This document shows positions 10,022-20,579 of a stretch of 64,000 bases of DNA, in pieces. Where the stretch lies: contig WJXW01000009.1 of the NCBI GenBank assembly GCA_015832175.1, positions 1,364,001-1,428,000 on the forward strand, given 5' to 3'. The notes below the pieces were generated by a model. It did not search any database and had not been told where the DNA came from. It was given only the letters and a program-made list of their open reading frames with translations. Both the position numbers and the translations under genes were made by a program. Every line of letters begins with the position of its first letter. Positions within the stretch are counted from its first letter, which is position 1. This DNA comes from Paraphaeosphaeria minitans. Lineage: Eukaryota > Ascomycota > Dothideomycetes > Pleosporales > Didymosphaeriaceae.

Positions 10022-10540
10022 ATGCCTACTAACTATAACTCTATAAAGCGTTGTTATAACTTTATCTTTACTATTAAAAACTATAAAGTAGTTATAGTGT
10101 TAAAGTGCTCCTTTTATAAGTTACACTCCTACGTTTGCAAAGTCTACGTTAGCTTAGGGAAGTGTAGTAAGTGTTAAAAATAAAACTTAAAGTGTAATGT
10201 AGCTATTACTAAGAATAAGTTCTTATAGTTAATTACTAAGAAGAAGAAGTTAGAGGCGCAAATATTAGAGGCGCGAAAAGAATAGGATATAGTATTTAAG
10301 GCCCTACGCGTAGCGTACGTAAAAGAGGATTAGTTAGTAAAATAGTTAGCGCAGAATAAGAAGCGTGCTAGCAAGGTTATTATAGTAGAGAGTGCTGCTC
10401 TAGCGAAGCTAGAGTTAGAGGAGGATCTAGCTTATTCTACTTAGCCTACTAGTTTAGCTAAACTTAGTATATCTATATAGTTAGTAATAGACAACCTGCC
10501 TCCTAAGTTCTAGGATAATTCTTTAGCATTACTGTCTTAG
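10022..10540 (+). pseudogene. Antisense Zn2Cys6-like/coiled-coil ORF of reverse A-i
   Basis: ATG 10022-10024 to TAG 10538-10540, 519 nt, exactly the same length as the copy at 58402-58920. It runs opposite to pol and starts about 37 bp inside the 3' LTR. Cys are kept at codons 29, 39, 48, 51 and 58; codon 32 is Tyr (TAT). With A-inner (Cys 29, 32, 48, 51, 58) this gives C-X2-C-X6-C-X8-C-X2-C-X6-C, the Gal4-type zinc cluster spacing. A Lys/Glu/Ala/Leu stretch (codons ~70-115, KKKKLEAQILEARKE) is a probable coiled coil. Several TAG/TAA codons replace Gln. Regulator function is inference; no product is known to me. Confidence 0.62.
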
Positions 10541-10552
10541 GTAAGTCTATTA

Positions 10553-13500
10553 ATAAAATTCTTTAATCTTTTATTAACAGTTTCCTAGGTAGTTCTCTAG
10601 TTCCTAAGTGTTTTCGCTGTGTGGGTAACCTTTCTACTTAATAAGGTACGCGTTATTATACTAATTATATTCTAGAATTCTTTTAACTTTAAATTTATTT
10701 TTCTTTCTTAGTTCTGTGGTAGAAGGTGGTTTTAACTAGTGTATTAGGGTCTACTAGTTCTAGTAGTAATACGTGGAATACTAGGTATATCTTTGTATCT
10801 GGCAGTAGTTCTAGCTTATAGTTTACTAGTAATATTTGCTTAGAAATATAAAATAGTCTAACTTTAATATAATCTAGTTTCTTATGTTTTTTCTTCTAAG
10901 TTTAAAGGTTCTTTGTAAGTAGATATACTTTATCCCCCTTCTTTAGCTAAGGTGCTATTTTTCGTTTTTAATTTTAATATGAAATTACTTGCTACTAAGC
11001 TTTTTTAAGATTTTCTTAGAGTTATTAGTGTATTTTCTTTATATTTTCTACTATATCTATAGCTTCTTTTGCTTTAATTGTCGTAGGAAATTGTTAATTA
11101 AAGAGATGTAGGTGTCTTCTATAGTTTACATAGAATAGTGTATGTCCTAATGCTACTAATACTTTGTTATTATAGGCTAACTGTGCCATAGGTAGTAATG
11201 AAACCTAGTTATTCTTCTAACTGTTACAGTAGATACGTAGGTATGTTTCTATAGTTTAGTTCGTACATTCTGTCTATCTATCTATTTATAGATAGTAAGC
11301 CGTTAATAGCTTTTGTTTTATTCTAAGTAGTACTATAAGCGTTGTCTAATAATTTAACGTGAAGAGCTTATCTCTATCGCTAATAATTATTTTTAGAATT
11401 CTGTAGTGTCTAATTAGTTAGTCTAGGATAAGAAAAGCGAGTTTCTTTGTTGTTATTCTTTTAAGGCATGGAATAAGCTTAACATACTTAGTTAGTTAGT
11501 AGACTACTACTAGTATACTGTTGTATTTAATTCCTATTGTTAGATCCTTAGAGTTTAGAATTCCTGTAACAAAATCTATAGCAATATCTTCCTATAGTGC
11601 TGTTAGTATTTTAATTACTTACATCTCTTTATATTTAAGATATATACTATGTTTATTTCTTTAGTATTCTATATATTTATAGATATAAGTTATTATAGCT
11701 TCCTTAATTCCTTTAAAGGTGTAATTCCTTTAGATAAGTTCTATTGTTTTCGTGATGCCTAGGTGTCTATACATAGGGTTATTATGGTATTGTTAGATAA
11801 TCTTAGTCTGTAGATGTTCTAGAACTTCTTAGTTAATTACTAAAAGTTGATTTAGTTCTGCTGTTGGCTCTAGAGATCTATCTTTAGCTTTGCGAAGGAT
11901 TGTAAAGAAGGTTTTTACCTTTTCTCCTACTAGATTACTTTGTTAGCTAAGAGCGTCTACTCTGCCATTTTCTTTCTTAGCTATATAGATAATTTTAAAC
12001 TTATACTGCCCTATAGTTTATAACTATTTTTGTTATTATAGCGTAAGTTCTTTTATTATTGTAAACCTTAGAAGGTTCTTGTAATCTGTGTAGATTTCTA
12101 GTGTTAAGTAGCTAAGCGTATAAATCCTCTAGTGTTTTAAGGCTTTAATAATAGCGTAGAGTTCTTTATTATATACATTATATCGTGTTTTGGCGTTATC
12201 AAATTTGCATAAGTAATAGGTAATTAGGTGCTATTTGCTATTACGTTTTTATTTAGCACAGGCGCCTAGCGTAAGATTACTAGCGTCTGTTTTAAAGCGT
12301 AATAGTTTATCGCTTCTAAAATAAACAAGGACAGGTTCTATAATATATACTGTCTTAAGGAGTTAGAATAACATTCTATACTTATTTGTCTATTTAAAGG
12401 GTACGTCCTTCTTTCCAAGATTTATTAAAGGTATTGTAATCTTAACGTAATTTTAGATGAATTATTAATTAAATCTATAGAATCCTAAGAATTCTTAGAT
12501 GTTCTTAGCTGTCTTTAGTATTAGCTAGTTCTTAATATATTTAACTTTACTTAGTGCTATCTTGATTTCTTCTATAGTAACAATGTGTCCTAGAAATTCA
12601 AGTTGTTTAATGTTAAACTTATATTTCTTAAGTTTAATACAAAGGTATACTTTGTCTAGTGCTTTTAGTACTATCTATACATGCTTAGTGTAGTCTAATT
12701 CGTTTTTAGAAAAGACAAGGATATTATCTATATACGCGATAACAAATATATCCAGATGTTTATAGAGTACGTTGTTAATAAGCGCCATAAAAGCTGCTAG
12801 TATATTTATAAGTCTAAATAGTATAACCTTATACTTAAATAGTCTGTAGCGTAATTAAAACACTATTTTCTATTCTTCACCTTTTTTAATTCGTATAAGG
12901 TGGTAACCGTCTCTTAGATCTATTATTATAAATATCTTAGCTTAAGATAGTTAATCTCGTAACTCTACAATATTTAGTAGTAGATATTAGTTCTTTATTA
13001 TTATGTTATTAAGTTGTTAGTAGTTAACGTATAGTCTATCTAATCTATCCTTTTTCTTAATAAACATAAAAGGGCTTACTACTAGTAACTTTAATAGTTA
13101 TATATATCCTTTCTTAAAGTTTGTTTTAATAAAATCACATTCTTTAAGGAGTTCTTCTCCTGTCTTACTATATAGTAGTCTAAAGGGTGGCGTCTTCCCT
13201 TCTTCTAGGTCTATTGTAAGATCCTAGAGTTAATATTCTAGTAGGTTTACTTTTCCTTCTTTTTCTGTGAATATGTATGTCTATTTCCTGTACTCTCTTA
13301 GTAAGGTAAGAGGTGTACTATTGTCCTTTTTCTCGCACTTCTTAACCTAGTAGTTCCTACTAGCGTCTACTAAGTTGTGCTTCTGTTTTTTAACTATCTA
13401 TCGCAGTATTATGTTATTAATAACTCCCTTATCTACTATTATTTTTAGTTAATGCGTAGGCTTTGCTTATAATATATAATTATAGCGTTTAAATAATATT

Positions 13501-13930
13501 TTCTTTGTACCCTAGTTAATCTACAAGTTGTGTATTATTAACTAAGGTAATCCTAAGACTAACTTATACTTAGATCCTAGTAAGATATCTAAAGTAAGTT
13601 CCTCTCTATATCTTTAGACTATTATTATAGTAGTAACCTCCTAGTATATCTAAGGTGTCTTAGGCATTAGGGATCTATTCGCAATATAGACAATATAGGG
13701 TACTTCTTTTTCTAACATTATAAGTCCTGCTTGTCTTACTATCTAATAAAATATAAAGTTCCTTCCTACTCTTAAGTCTATAAGAGCTTAAGCCTATATT
13801 CCTTTAAGCTGTACTAGTAGCTTAACTAATACTGTGCTTACTATAGCATTTAATTTAGTAAAGGTATTTTTTTGTCTAAGTTTAGGCCTAAAAAAGACAT
13901 CTATTTGTGTAGGTTATAGTTAAGTTCTAG
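10553..13930 (-). pseudogene. Pol of reverse A-i (protease, RT, RNase H, integrase, chromodomain)
   Basis: Mirror image of A-inner pol (coordinate sum 68943). Minus-strand landmarks: protease about 13740-13790, RT with YIDN at about 12723-12734 (YxDD with the second Asp changed to Asn), RNase H KTDAS at about 12260-12290, integrase 11230-11700 with SDRDKL and the ERTN segment, chromodomain 10553-10690. It copies element RNA to DNA and integrates it. Every domain carries TAG/TAA at Gln or Trp positions. Confidence 0.85.
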
Positions 13931-13982
13931 TGTCTAGTATGTATTTCTAAGCATTTGCTTCTGTTATTATTCTTAAGTACGT

Positions 13983-15703
13983 AGCTTATGTAGATTATCT
14001 TCTTCTTCTTCCTATAAAGATATTCTTCTGTTTTTTCTCCTGCGGTCTTTACTATTCCTATATACTAGTTAAATTAGTAGCTCTATTATTACTTCTTACA
14101 TAGGGTAGTTTACAAAGCTGTCTAAATATTTAGCTATATAGTAGTATTTATAGTCTTAGTTTAGACACGTATACTAGTACAGTTGCATATAGTCTCTATT
14201 AATAAGTATATTATAGTATTTATTGCCCTTTAGCGTGAGGTAAGGAAAGTATTTTACTTATTATTTATTCTAGAGGTGTTTATTGTAAGCTGTAATAGGG
14301 CAGTCTATTTATATTTATCTATAGCGTAGTTTCCTTCTAGATTATTTCTTATTCTTTTTTTTCTTTACCTTATGTTATATATATATTAGTTCTTTGCAAT
14401 GCGTCCATATACAGAATTAGTGTGTAGGATTTTAGTAGTCTAGGTAGTACTTTAGTATATAGTCTAACTTCTTATTTTTATAGGGTTGCATTCCTTTTAG
14501 TGCCTAGTAGGGTTCTATGTAGTCCTAAACATTTAGTTTATACTTAGGTGACATAGGGTTGTTTTCTTCCCGCCTACTTTATAGGTAAGGAGTAGGAGAT
14601 CTTAGTATCTCTTCTACGTCTTCTGCATTATAGTATACGTTAGAGTTGTTTTCTAGATTTTTGTATAGTTGTGAGTTAGGTGAATCTAATTACTTACTTT
14701 ATTCTAGTGTAACACATTAGTAACTAAATAGCGTTGTAATAACTTCCTATTCCTTATTAGGTTCTTAGTCCTTAATAGTTAGTATATTTAACTTAGTTTA
14801 ATAGACTTTGTTCTTTAATCTACAGTTTCTGGCTATGTGGCCTGGTTTACTATATATAAAGCATTTATAGGTCTTAGTTATTAATTGTTAACTTCTATTA
14901 GAGACGCGTTTATTAGGCTGCTTAAGGCCTATCTTTCCTCCTTTTTTTTTGCCTATATAGTTAAACTAGACATCTTTTATTAGTTTGTATCTCTAGTAGT
15001 TCCTTAGCTATTGCTTTTAGATAATTCTAATAAAGTTTTTATAAACTACTTTTGCTAGTTATCTAAAGCTTATCGCCCTAGGGTTTTAGTGGAGCTTCTG
15101 TTACAGTGAAAACTACTTCCTATTCATTCTAATAGTATCTTTATATAGTTCTTTAAGGTTGGCAATTTATGCACTACTATATAAGAGTTTCTTACGTAGT
15201 TTCTATTTAAGTCCTTATTTGTACATGTCTTAGAGAGATTTATTATCCTAGTTAAGCTACACAGCGTATCTACAAAACTTAGCTATATACTTAGCTACTA
15301 ATTATTTCTAAGTTATAGTCTAAATCTTTGCTTTTGTAATAGAGTCCTTATTGGCAATCCTAAAGAGTTATTTAAGGTATTTTTTAAAGTTATTATAATC
15401 TTTAATAATGTTAACTGCATTAGCGTGCTTATTTGTATAATTATTATTATTATTGTTGTAGTCTATTCCTAGGTACTTTTTAAGGTAGGGATGGATCTAT
15501 AATCCTACATCTCCTCGCATGTATATTGCTGTAAAGATAACTTTCTTTTTATCTTTAAGGGGTTTATCTAAGTTAAAGAAGTAGAGGTCTAACTAGAGAA
15601 TCTAGACGTTAGTTTAAGATTATTTACTAAAGTAGAGATTAGGTTTATACGCCTTACTACTATCCTTTATAGGAGTAATTTTAGCAGCACCTAAAGCCGT
15701 AGA
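13983..15703 (-). pseudogene. Gag of reverse A-i
   Basis: Minus-strand frame equivalent to A-inner 53240-54960. The zinc knuckle at 14822-14863 reads CFIYSKPGHIARNC: the His survives here but the second Cys is Tyr, the converse of A-inner, confirming the CX2CX4HX4C ancestor. The N-terminal part covers about 15200-15700. Confidence 0.78.
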
Positions 15704-15747
15704 AAAGGTAGGAGTTTATAAAGTACTTATATTAAGGGTGTTTAAGA

Positions 15748-16157
15748 TGTTAAATCTAAGAGGGTAGCTAGTCCTAAAGGGTTAAGGTTAGTTCTTAGGT
15801 AGGAGTACTTACAGAAAGTAGAAGGTCTTATTAATACAATAGTATCTTGCAAAGTGTAACAAGTTAATAATTTAGTCTGCTAGAATCTAAACGATAGATT
15901 AATAAACAGATTAAAAACAAGTATAGAGGTCCATCCTTATGTTCCTATATAATAGGGCTGCTCTATTACTTAGTGTTACTAAGCAACTAAGCACATTACG
16001 TAACCTACTCTACTACTTAGTGCCACTAAGCAACTGAGCACATTACGTGACCTAATCTAAGTTACTTAGCGTCTCTTTGTTACGTTTGTAACCCTGTTCC
16101 TGTTCCATCACACCTTTATAAGCGCCCGAGTCCCACATTATTATCTGGTACATAACG
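15748..16157 (-). repeat. 5' LTR of reverse A-i
   Basis: 410 bp; ends (plus strand) ggtacataacg before the gtata TSD (16158-16162). Contains both 48 bp U3 units. It has more intact CpA/TpG than its partner, so the two LTRs have been mutated to different extents. Confidence 0.85.
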
Positions 16158-17477
16158 GTATATAGCTAAGTTTTATAGATATACTATATAACTTAACTAG
16201 AACAATAAATCTCTTTAGGATATATACAAATAAGGACTTAGAGAGAAACTACGTAAGGAACTCTTAAATAGTAGTGCATAAATTACTAACCTTAAAAAAC
16301 TATATAAAGAAACTATTAGAATTAATAGAGAATAGTTTTTACTATAATAAGAGCTTTACTAAAACTCTAAAGTAATAAGCTTTAGATAACTAGTAAAAGT
16401 AGTTTATAAGAACCCTATTTGAGTTATCTAAAAGTAATAACTTAGGAACTACTAGAGATACAAACTAATAGAAGACGTCTAGTTTAACTATATAGGTAAA
16501 GGAAAAGAAGGAAGGATAGGCCCTAAGCAGCCTAATAAACACGTCTTAAATAGAAGTTAATAACTAATAACTAAGACTTATAAATGCTTTATATAAAGTA
16601 AACTAGGCTATATAGCTAGAAACTATAGATTAAAGAAGAAAGTCTATTAAACTAAGTTAAATATACTAACTATTAAGGACTAAAAACCTAATAAGAAATA
16701 AGAAGTTATTATAACGCTATTTAGTTACTAACACGTTACAGTAGAATAAAGTAAGTAATTAGATTTACCTAATTTACAATTATATAAAGTTCTAGAAGAC
16801 AATTTACACGTATACCACAACACTAAATATATAGAAGACATACTAAGATTTCCTACTTCTTACCTATAAAGTAGGCAGAAAGAAGACAACCCTATATTAC
16901 CTAAGTATAAACTAAATGTATAGGACTACATAGAACCCTACTAGGCACTAAAAGGAATACAACCCTATAAAAATAAAAAGTTAGACTACGTATTAAAAGA
17001 CTACGTATTAAAATACTACCTAGACTACTAAAACCCTATACACTAATTCTATATGTAGAGACATTGCGAAGAACTAATATACGCATAATATAAGGTTGAG
17101 AAAGAGGAGAATAAGAAATAACCTAAAAGGAACCTACGCTGTAGATAAATATAGATAAACTACCCTATTACAGCTTACAACGAACACCTCTAGAATAAAT
17201 AATAAGTAAAATACTTTCTTTACCTTACGCTAAAGGGTAATAAATGCTATAATATACTTATTAATAGGGACTGTAGATAACTATACTAGTACACGTATTT
17301 AAACTAAGACTGTAAATACCACTATATAGCTAAATATTTAGACGGCTCTGTAAACTGCGCTATGTAAGAAGCAATAATAGAACTACTAATTTAACTAGTA
17401 TATAGAAATAGTAAAGACTATAGGAGGAAGAATGGAAGAAAATCCTTATAGGAAGAAGAAGAAAATAATTTATATAA

Positions 17478-17789
17478 TGTCTATACAGTTTATCGTACAA
17501 ACAGCAGTAAGTAAAATAGGGGCCTACCTACCTATAGGAACCTGCACAAGGACCCACTACTTAGGTTAACGCTAAGAGGCAGAGACTTTATAAGGCCCTA
17601 CCTACCTATAAGGACCTACACAAGAACCCACTGCTTAGGTTAGCGCTAAGAGGCAGAGACTTTATAAGGTCCTTAGTGCCCCTTTATACGATAGACTAGA
17701 CGTAATTAATTAAACCTACTTCTTACCCTTTATATAATAGTATACTATTAACCCTTAAATACTTAATTATAGATTAAGCCAAACCTACA
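17478..17789 (+). repeat. 5' LTR of element B
   Basis: 312 bp, tgtctatacag...aacctaca, possible left TSD tataa (17473-17477). Contains a 74 bp tandem duplication, each unit with tttataagg. The solo copy at 39960 has one unit. Confidence 0.83.
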
Positions 17790-18800
17790 CTAATTAGTGG
17801 TTAATTCTAATTAACTGTAAACTAGCAAGGTCTAAAGACAGAGCGCCCTATAAGCTAGATACGTAGGCTCTATATTATTACCTTTACTAGAGATTAAATT
17901 TTAGATTATATAATAAGCAGAAATAAAGCGCGCACATTTATAAAGAGTTATATAATCTAGTCTAAGCTATTCTATAGAAAAGAAAGGAGATAGTAAACCC
18001 CCTTATAACCCTAATAAACACGTCGCACAATTAAACTAGCGACAACTAAATATACACACATTACACAATTAAACTAGCAATAACTAAACGTAAACACGTT
18101 GTATAACTGAACTAGTGACAACTAAATACAGACACGTCGCACAACTAAGAAAAATAACAATAATATAGCCTTAAAACTAGGAGACTTTCTAGAGGAACTA
18201 CAACCTAAGGACGTCGCGTAATAATTAATACTACCTCTTTAGTAAAAAGACAAAGCAATATAGCTTTAATAAGTAGAGGAAGTAATAAATATTAAGGCTA
18301 TTACCTTAAGAGGAGAGATTGTATAAAAGCACTAGGTAGATAAAGTAGATCTATACAGCTACCTACCCCCTTCTCTAAAATAGCTAAACACTTATATAGT
18401 ATATATAATTGCGTAATATCGCGTAAGCAGTCTTAAAAATAAAGAGGTAATCTCTTTTTTTACTAAAGATTTTAATAACTAGAAGAAGAGAACCTTTAAT
18501 AAGAGTAGTTATGCAGTAAGAAGAGAGCTTATTACTTTTCTTATAAAGGAAGGCTTTATTACTACTAATACTATAATAAAAAACACTTATATAAAGACAC
18601 TCTTTAAACTGTTATAGCTTAACTATAAGCTATAGACCCTTTGTATAATAATACTATAACTATAACCTAAACTACTTTGCATAATCCTAATAATGTAACT
18701 TACACTATCTATAGGCAATATATATATATATAGAGTATAGCTAGGGCCTATCCCTATACATGCGAGGACAGAGATACTATATATAGAGCTACACTAGTAG
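17790..18800 (+). other. Untranslated leader of element B
   Basis: About 1 kb conserved with 1-980 (reverse complement). I see no frame that survives when TAA/TAG are read as Gln. It contains the 38 bp tandem array (18019-18148) and an AT run tatatatatatag near 18720. A long leader before gag suggests a role in packaging or translation control, which is inference. Confidence 0.6.
18019..18148 (+). repeat. 38 bp tandem repeat in the B leader
   Basis: Units start at 18019, 18057, 18095 and a partial one at 18133. The core is cacaattaaactagcgacaa. Conserved in part in the other B leader (658-752). Confidence 0.75.
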
Positions 18801-18849
18801 TAGTAGCCTAAAAACTAGACTGCTTTTGCCTAATAAACTATATTATATA

Positions 18850-19904
18850 AAGAGGCTAGACACTCCTAGTCTCTTTAATAACTAGGAGATTATGCTTATA
18901 TCTAGCTAGATAAGATTATCCTCTTTTAAAAGGCATAGAGTAAAGAGAATAACTATACTAGTAGGCTGTATAATATTCTAGTAAATAAGGCAAAAGTCTT
19001 TAGAGAACTATATTACAGGCTAGGTATACTATAGGACTAGTATATAAATATCTTCTTAGGAATCCTTTCTAAATATTCGAGCACCTACTATTTATACAAT
19101 ATTAGACTAGGACTTCTATAGGATAAATTGTACAACAGACTAAATAGGCACTTTAACACTAGTGTTAATTATAATTAGTACTAGATAGACTAGACCACTC
19201 TTACCTTTAAACACTATAAAAGGGATAATCCAGCCACTATATCGCACAAGACCCTAGAAGTAATAATTAATAAGCTTACTTTAGCCTAAAAGGCTCTTAG
19301 ACAAGGCTTTAGTAGTAAACTATAACTACACACCACTATTATATAAGTATACTACAGCTATTCTAACCTTAAATAAGTTATGTTTAACCTTAAAAATATA
19401 GTAGAAGGCTTACTTAGTAACCTTTATATATTACTCTAAGTTACTAAAAATAAGAAGAAGTTATAGTTACTTTAAAATAGTAAAGAGGTGTACTACACTA
19501 ATTAATAATATAATAATCCTAATCGCATAAGAGGATCTAGTCCCTCTAGAGGCAGAATAACCTTTAGACTAAAAAGAAAAAGTAACTTTAAAAGTTTAAG
19601 CTTTTATATAAAGTAGAAATGCTTTATATACTACAAAGAAGGATGCTAGTCTACTAACTATCTACTAAGGGATACCTAGTGAGCTAGAAGGTAATACATG
19701 TTGTTATACGCTAACTTCTATAAATATAAACCCTTTACTATAGATATATAAGTATATATTCTTAACTTTAAAGGAGAGCTAGAGGATAAAAACTATTACA
19801 TAAAAGAGGAGGAAGATAAATAAGACTAATAAAGTAATAAAGAAGAAGCATAGAAAGCTACTTTATACCTTACTTCTACTATATACCTTTATTATATAAC
19901 TAAG
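18850..19904 (+). pseudogene. Gag of element B
   Basis: Plus-strand frame with recognisable retroelement Gag character: STYYLYNIRLGLL (about 19085-19125), then NRHFNTSVNYN, then ISHKTLEVIINKLTLAQKAL (about 19240-19300), then QLHTTII. The overall pattern of short helical repeats fits a copia-type Gag. It stops where the reverse F LTR begins at 19905 (TSD would be ctaag at 19900-19904). Stops are all TAA/TAG. Family placement comes mainly from the integrase and RT pieces further right. Confidence 0.55.
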
Positions 19905-20098
19905 TGTTGTGGTAAAAAGGGCTTAAACTATCACAGGATATTTAGGAGCAGAGTTATAAAGAATACAAATAGCTAATCGTAGGAAAAGATACTAAAAGGG
20001 CAGACTATATATAAAAGAAACGAGCCTCTTAGCAAGAATCCCGTGATATGAATTAGTAGATCTAGAAAGGATCACAGAAGTGAGTGTTTACTTTAACA
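19905..20098 (-). repeat. 3' LTR of reverse F
   Basis: 194 bp, plus-strand ends tgttgtggtaaaaag...tttactttaaca. Same length as the two LTRs of forward F. The polypurine tract on the minus strand is the cctagggggtg block at 20099-20112. Confidence 0.87.
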
Positions 20099-20169
20099 CA
20101 CCCCCTAGGTAATCGCTTAAAGCAGATTACCTATTCTAAGAAGTAATTTTTAATTATCTAAATCCTTCC

Positions 20170-20489
20170 TAAAGATCTTTAAAAAACTATCTAAAGGCTA
20201 TTAAAGATTAAAAAACTATTAAGAATTATTCTTCCAAATCTCTTTATCTTAAGAACAGTAATTCTATTACCCCTTATTTATTGTAATAGCAAAACAATCG
20301 CTGTTTATCTTTTAAATCACAAATCCTATTATAAATTATAACTAGAATCTCTTCTTCTAGTGGGTTAGGAGCTTATAAGCGTGGCACAAAGGCCTAAAGC
20401 GTAAACACTTTTATTCTACTACTCTTTTTACTTACTTCCTATTAACTATAAAGTAATTTCCCCGCTCTTACTAGCTAGTAAGTAACCTC
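20170..20489 (+). pseudogene. Antisense frame in the 3' region of reverse F
   Basis: Plus strand here is antisense to F pol. It encodes a hydrophobic segment (LLRIILPNLFIL...) then YYKL*LESLLLVG, a TAG at the same place as in forward F, then ELISVAQRPKA. Conservation with 47504-47821 is high at the amino-acid level, but both copies are closely related, so this is weak evidence for coding. No ATG at its start. It is cut at 20489 by the B2 junction. Confidence 0.3.
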
Positions 20490-20579
20490 GATAAAGTCTC
20501 AGAGGCAAGACAGTTAGGATCTCCTTTTAACTGGCTTTATGCCCAGCCAAGGGGAATACTTATTCTCCTGGCTAGAGTT

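Larger units (their letters stand above)
9575..16157 (-). mobile_element. Complete reverse gypsy chromovirus A-i
   Basis: 6583 bp with 410 bp LTRs at 9575-9984 and 15748-16157, flanked by the 5 bp duplication gtata. Order on the minus strand: 5' LTR, gag, protease-RT-RNase H-integrase-chromodomain, antisense ORF, purine tract (9985-10003), 3' LTR. Length and order match A-inner (6584 bp) almost exactly. It inserted 462 bp past the 5' LTR of another A copy. The right LTR is visibly less RIP-mutated (retaining gagtcccac, ctgttcctgttcc) than the left. Confidence 0.9.
8750..17477 (+). mobile_element. Forward gypsy element A-i (host), 5' half
   Basis: LTR 8750-9112, gag start 9113-9574, then a complete reverse A copy (9575-16157), then gag again 16158-17477, where the B element begins at the gag position equivalent to A-inner 54950. 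The 5 bp duplication gtata at 9570-9574 and 16158-16162 joins the two halves. The pol and 3' LTR would follow the B element's 3' end and are not in the window. Confidence 0.82.
9113..17477 (+). pseudogene. Gag of forward A-i host (interrupted)
   Basis: Aligns with A-inner gag: N-terminal part 9113-9574, remainder 16158-17477. The nucleic-acid-binding knuckle at about 16583-16625 reads CF...SKLGYIARNY, so the CX2CX4HX4C ligands are partly lost (Cys to Tyr or stop, His to Tyr). Downstream is a segment rich in Tyr and Pro like the Gag C-terminus of A-inner. Two insertions and many TAG/TAA codons make it non-functional. Gag would form the particle that packages element RNA. Confidence 0.72.

Noticed and set aside
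1..18795. Inverted 1.3 kb ends (1-1292 and 17478-18795) looked like terminal inverted repeats of a giant DNA transposon or Starship-like element
   Set aside because: The arms are LTR plus leader of two B retrotransposons in opposite orientation; gag and, further right, copia integrase/RT follow one of them, and a solo LTR of the same kind has its own TSD at 39955-40202. No transposase or tyrosine recombinase was seen.
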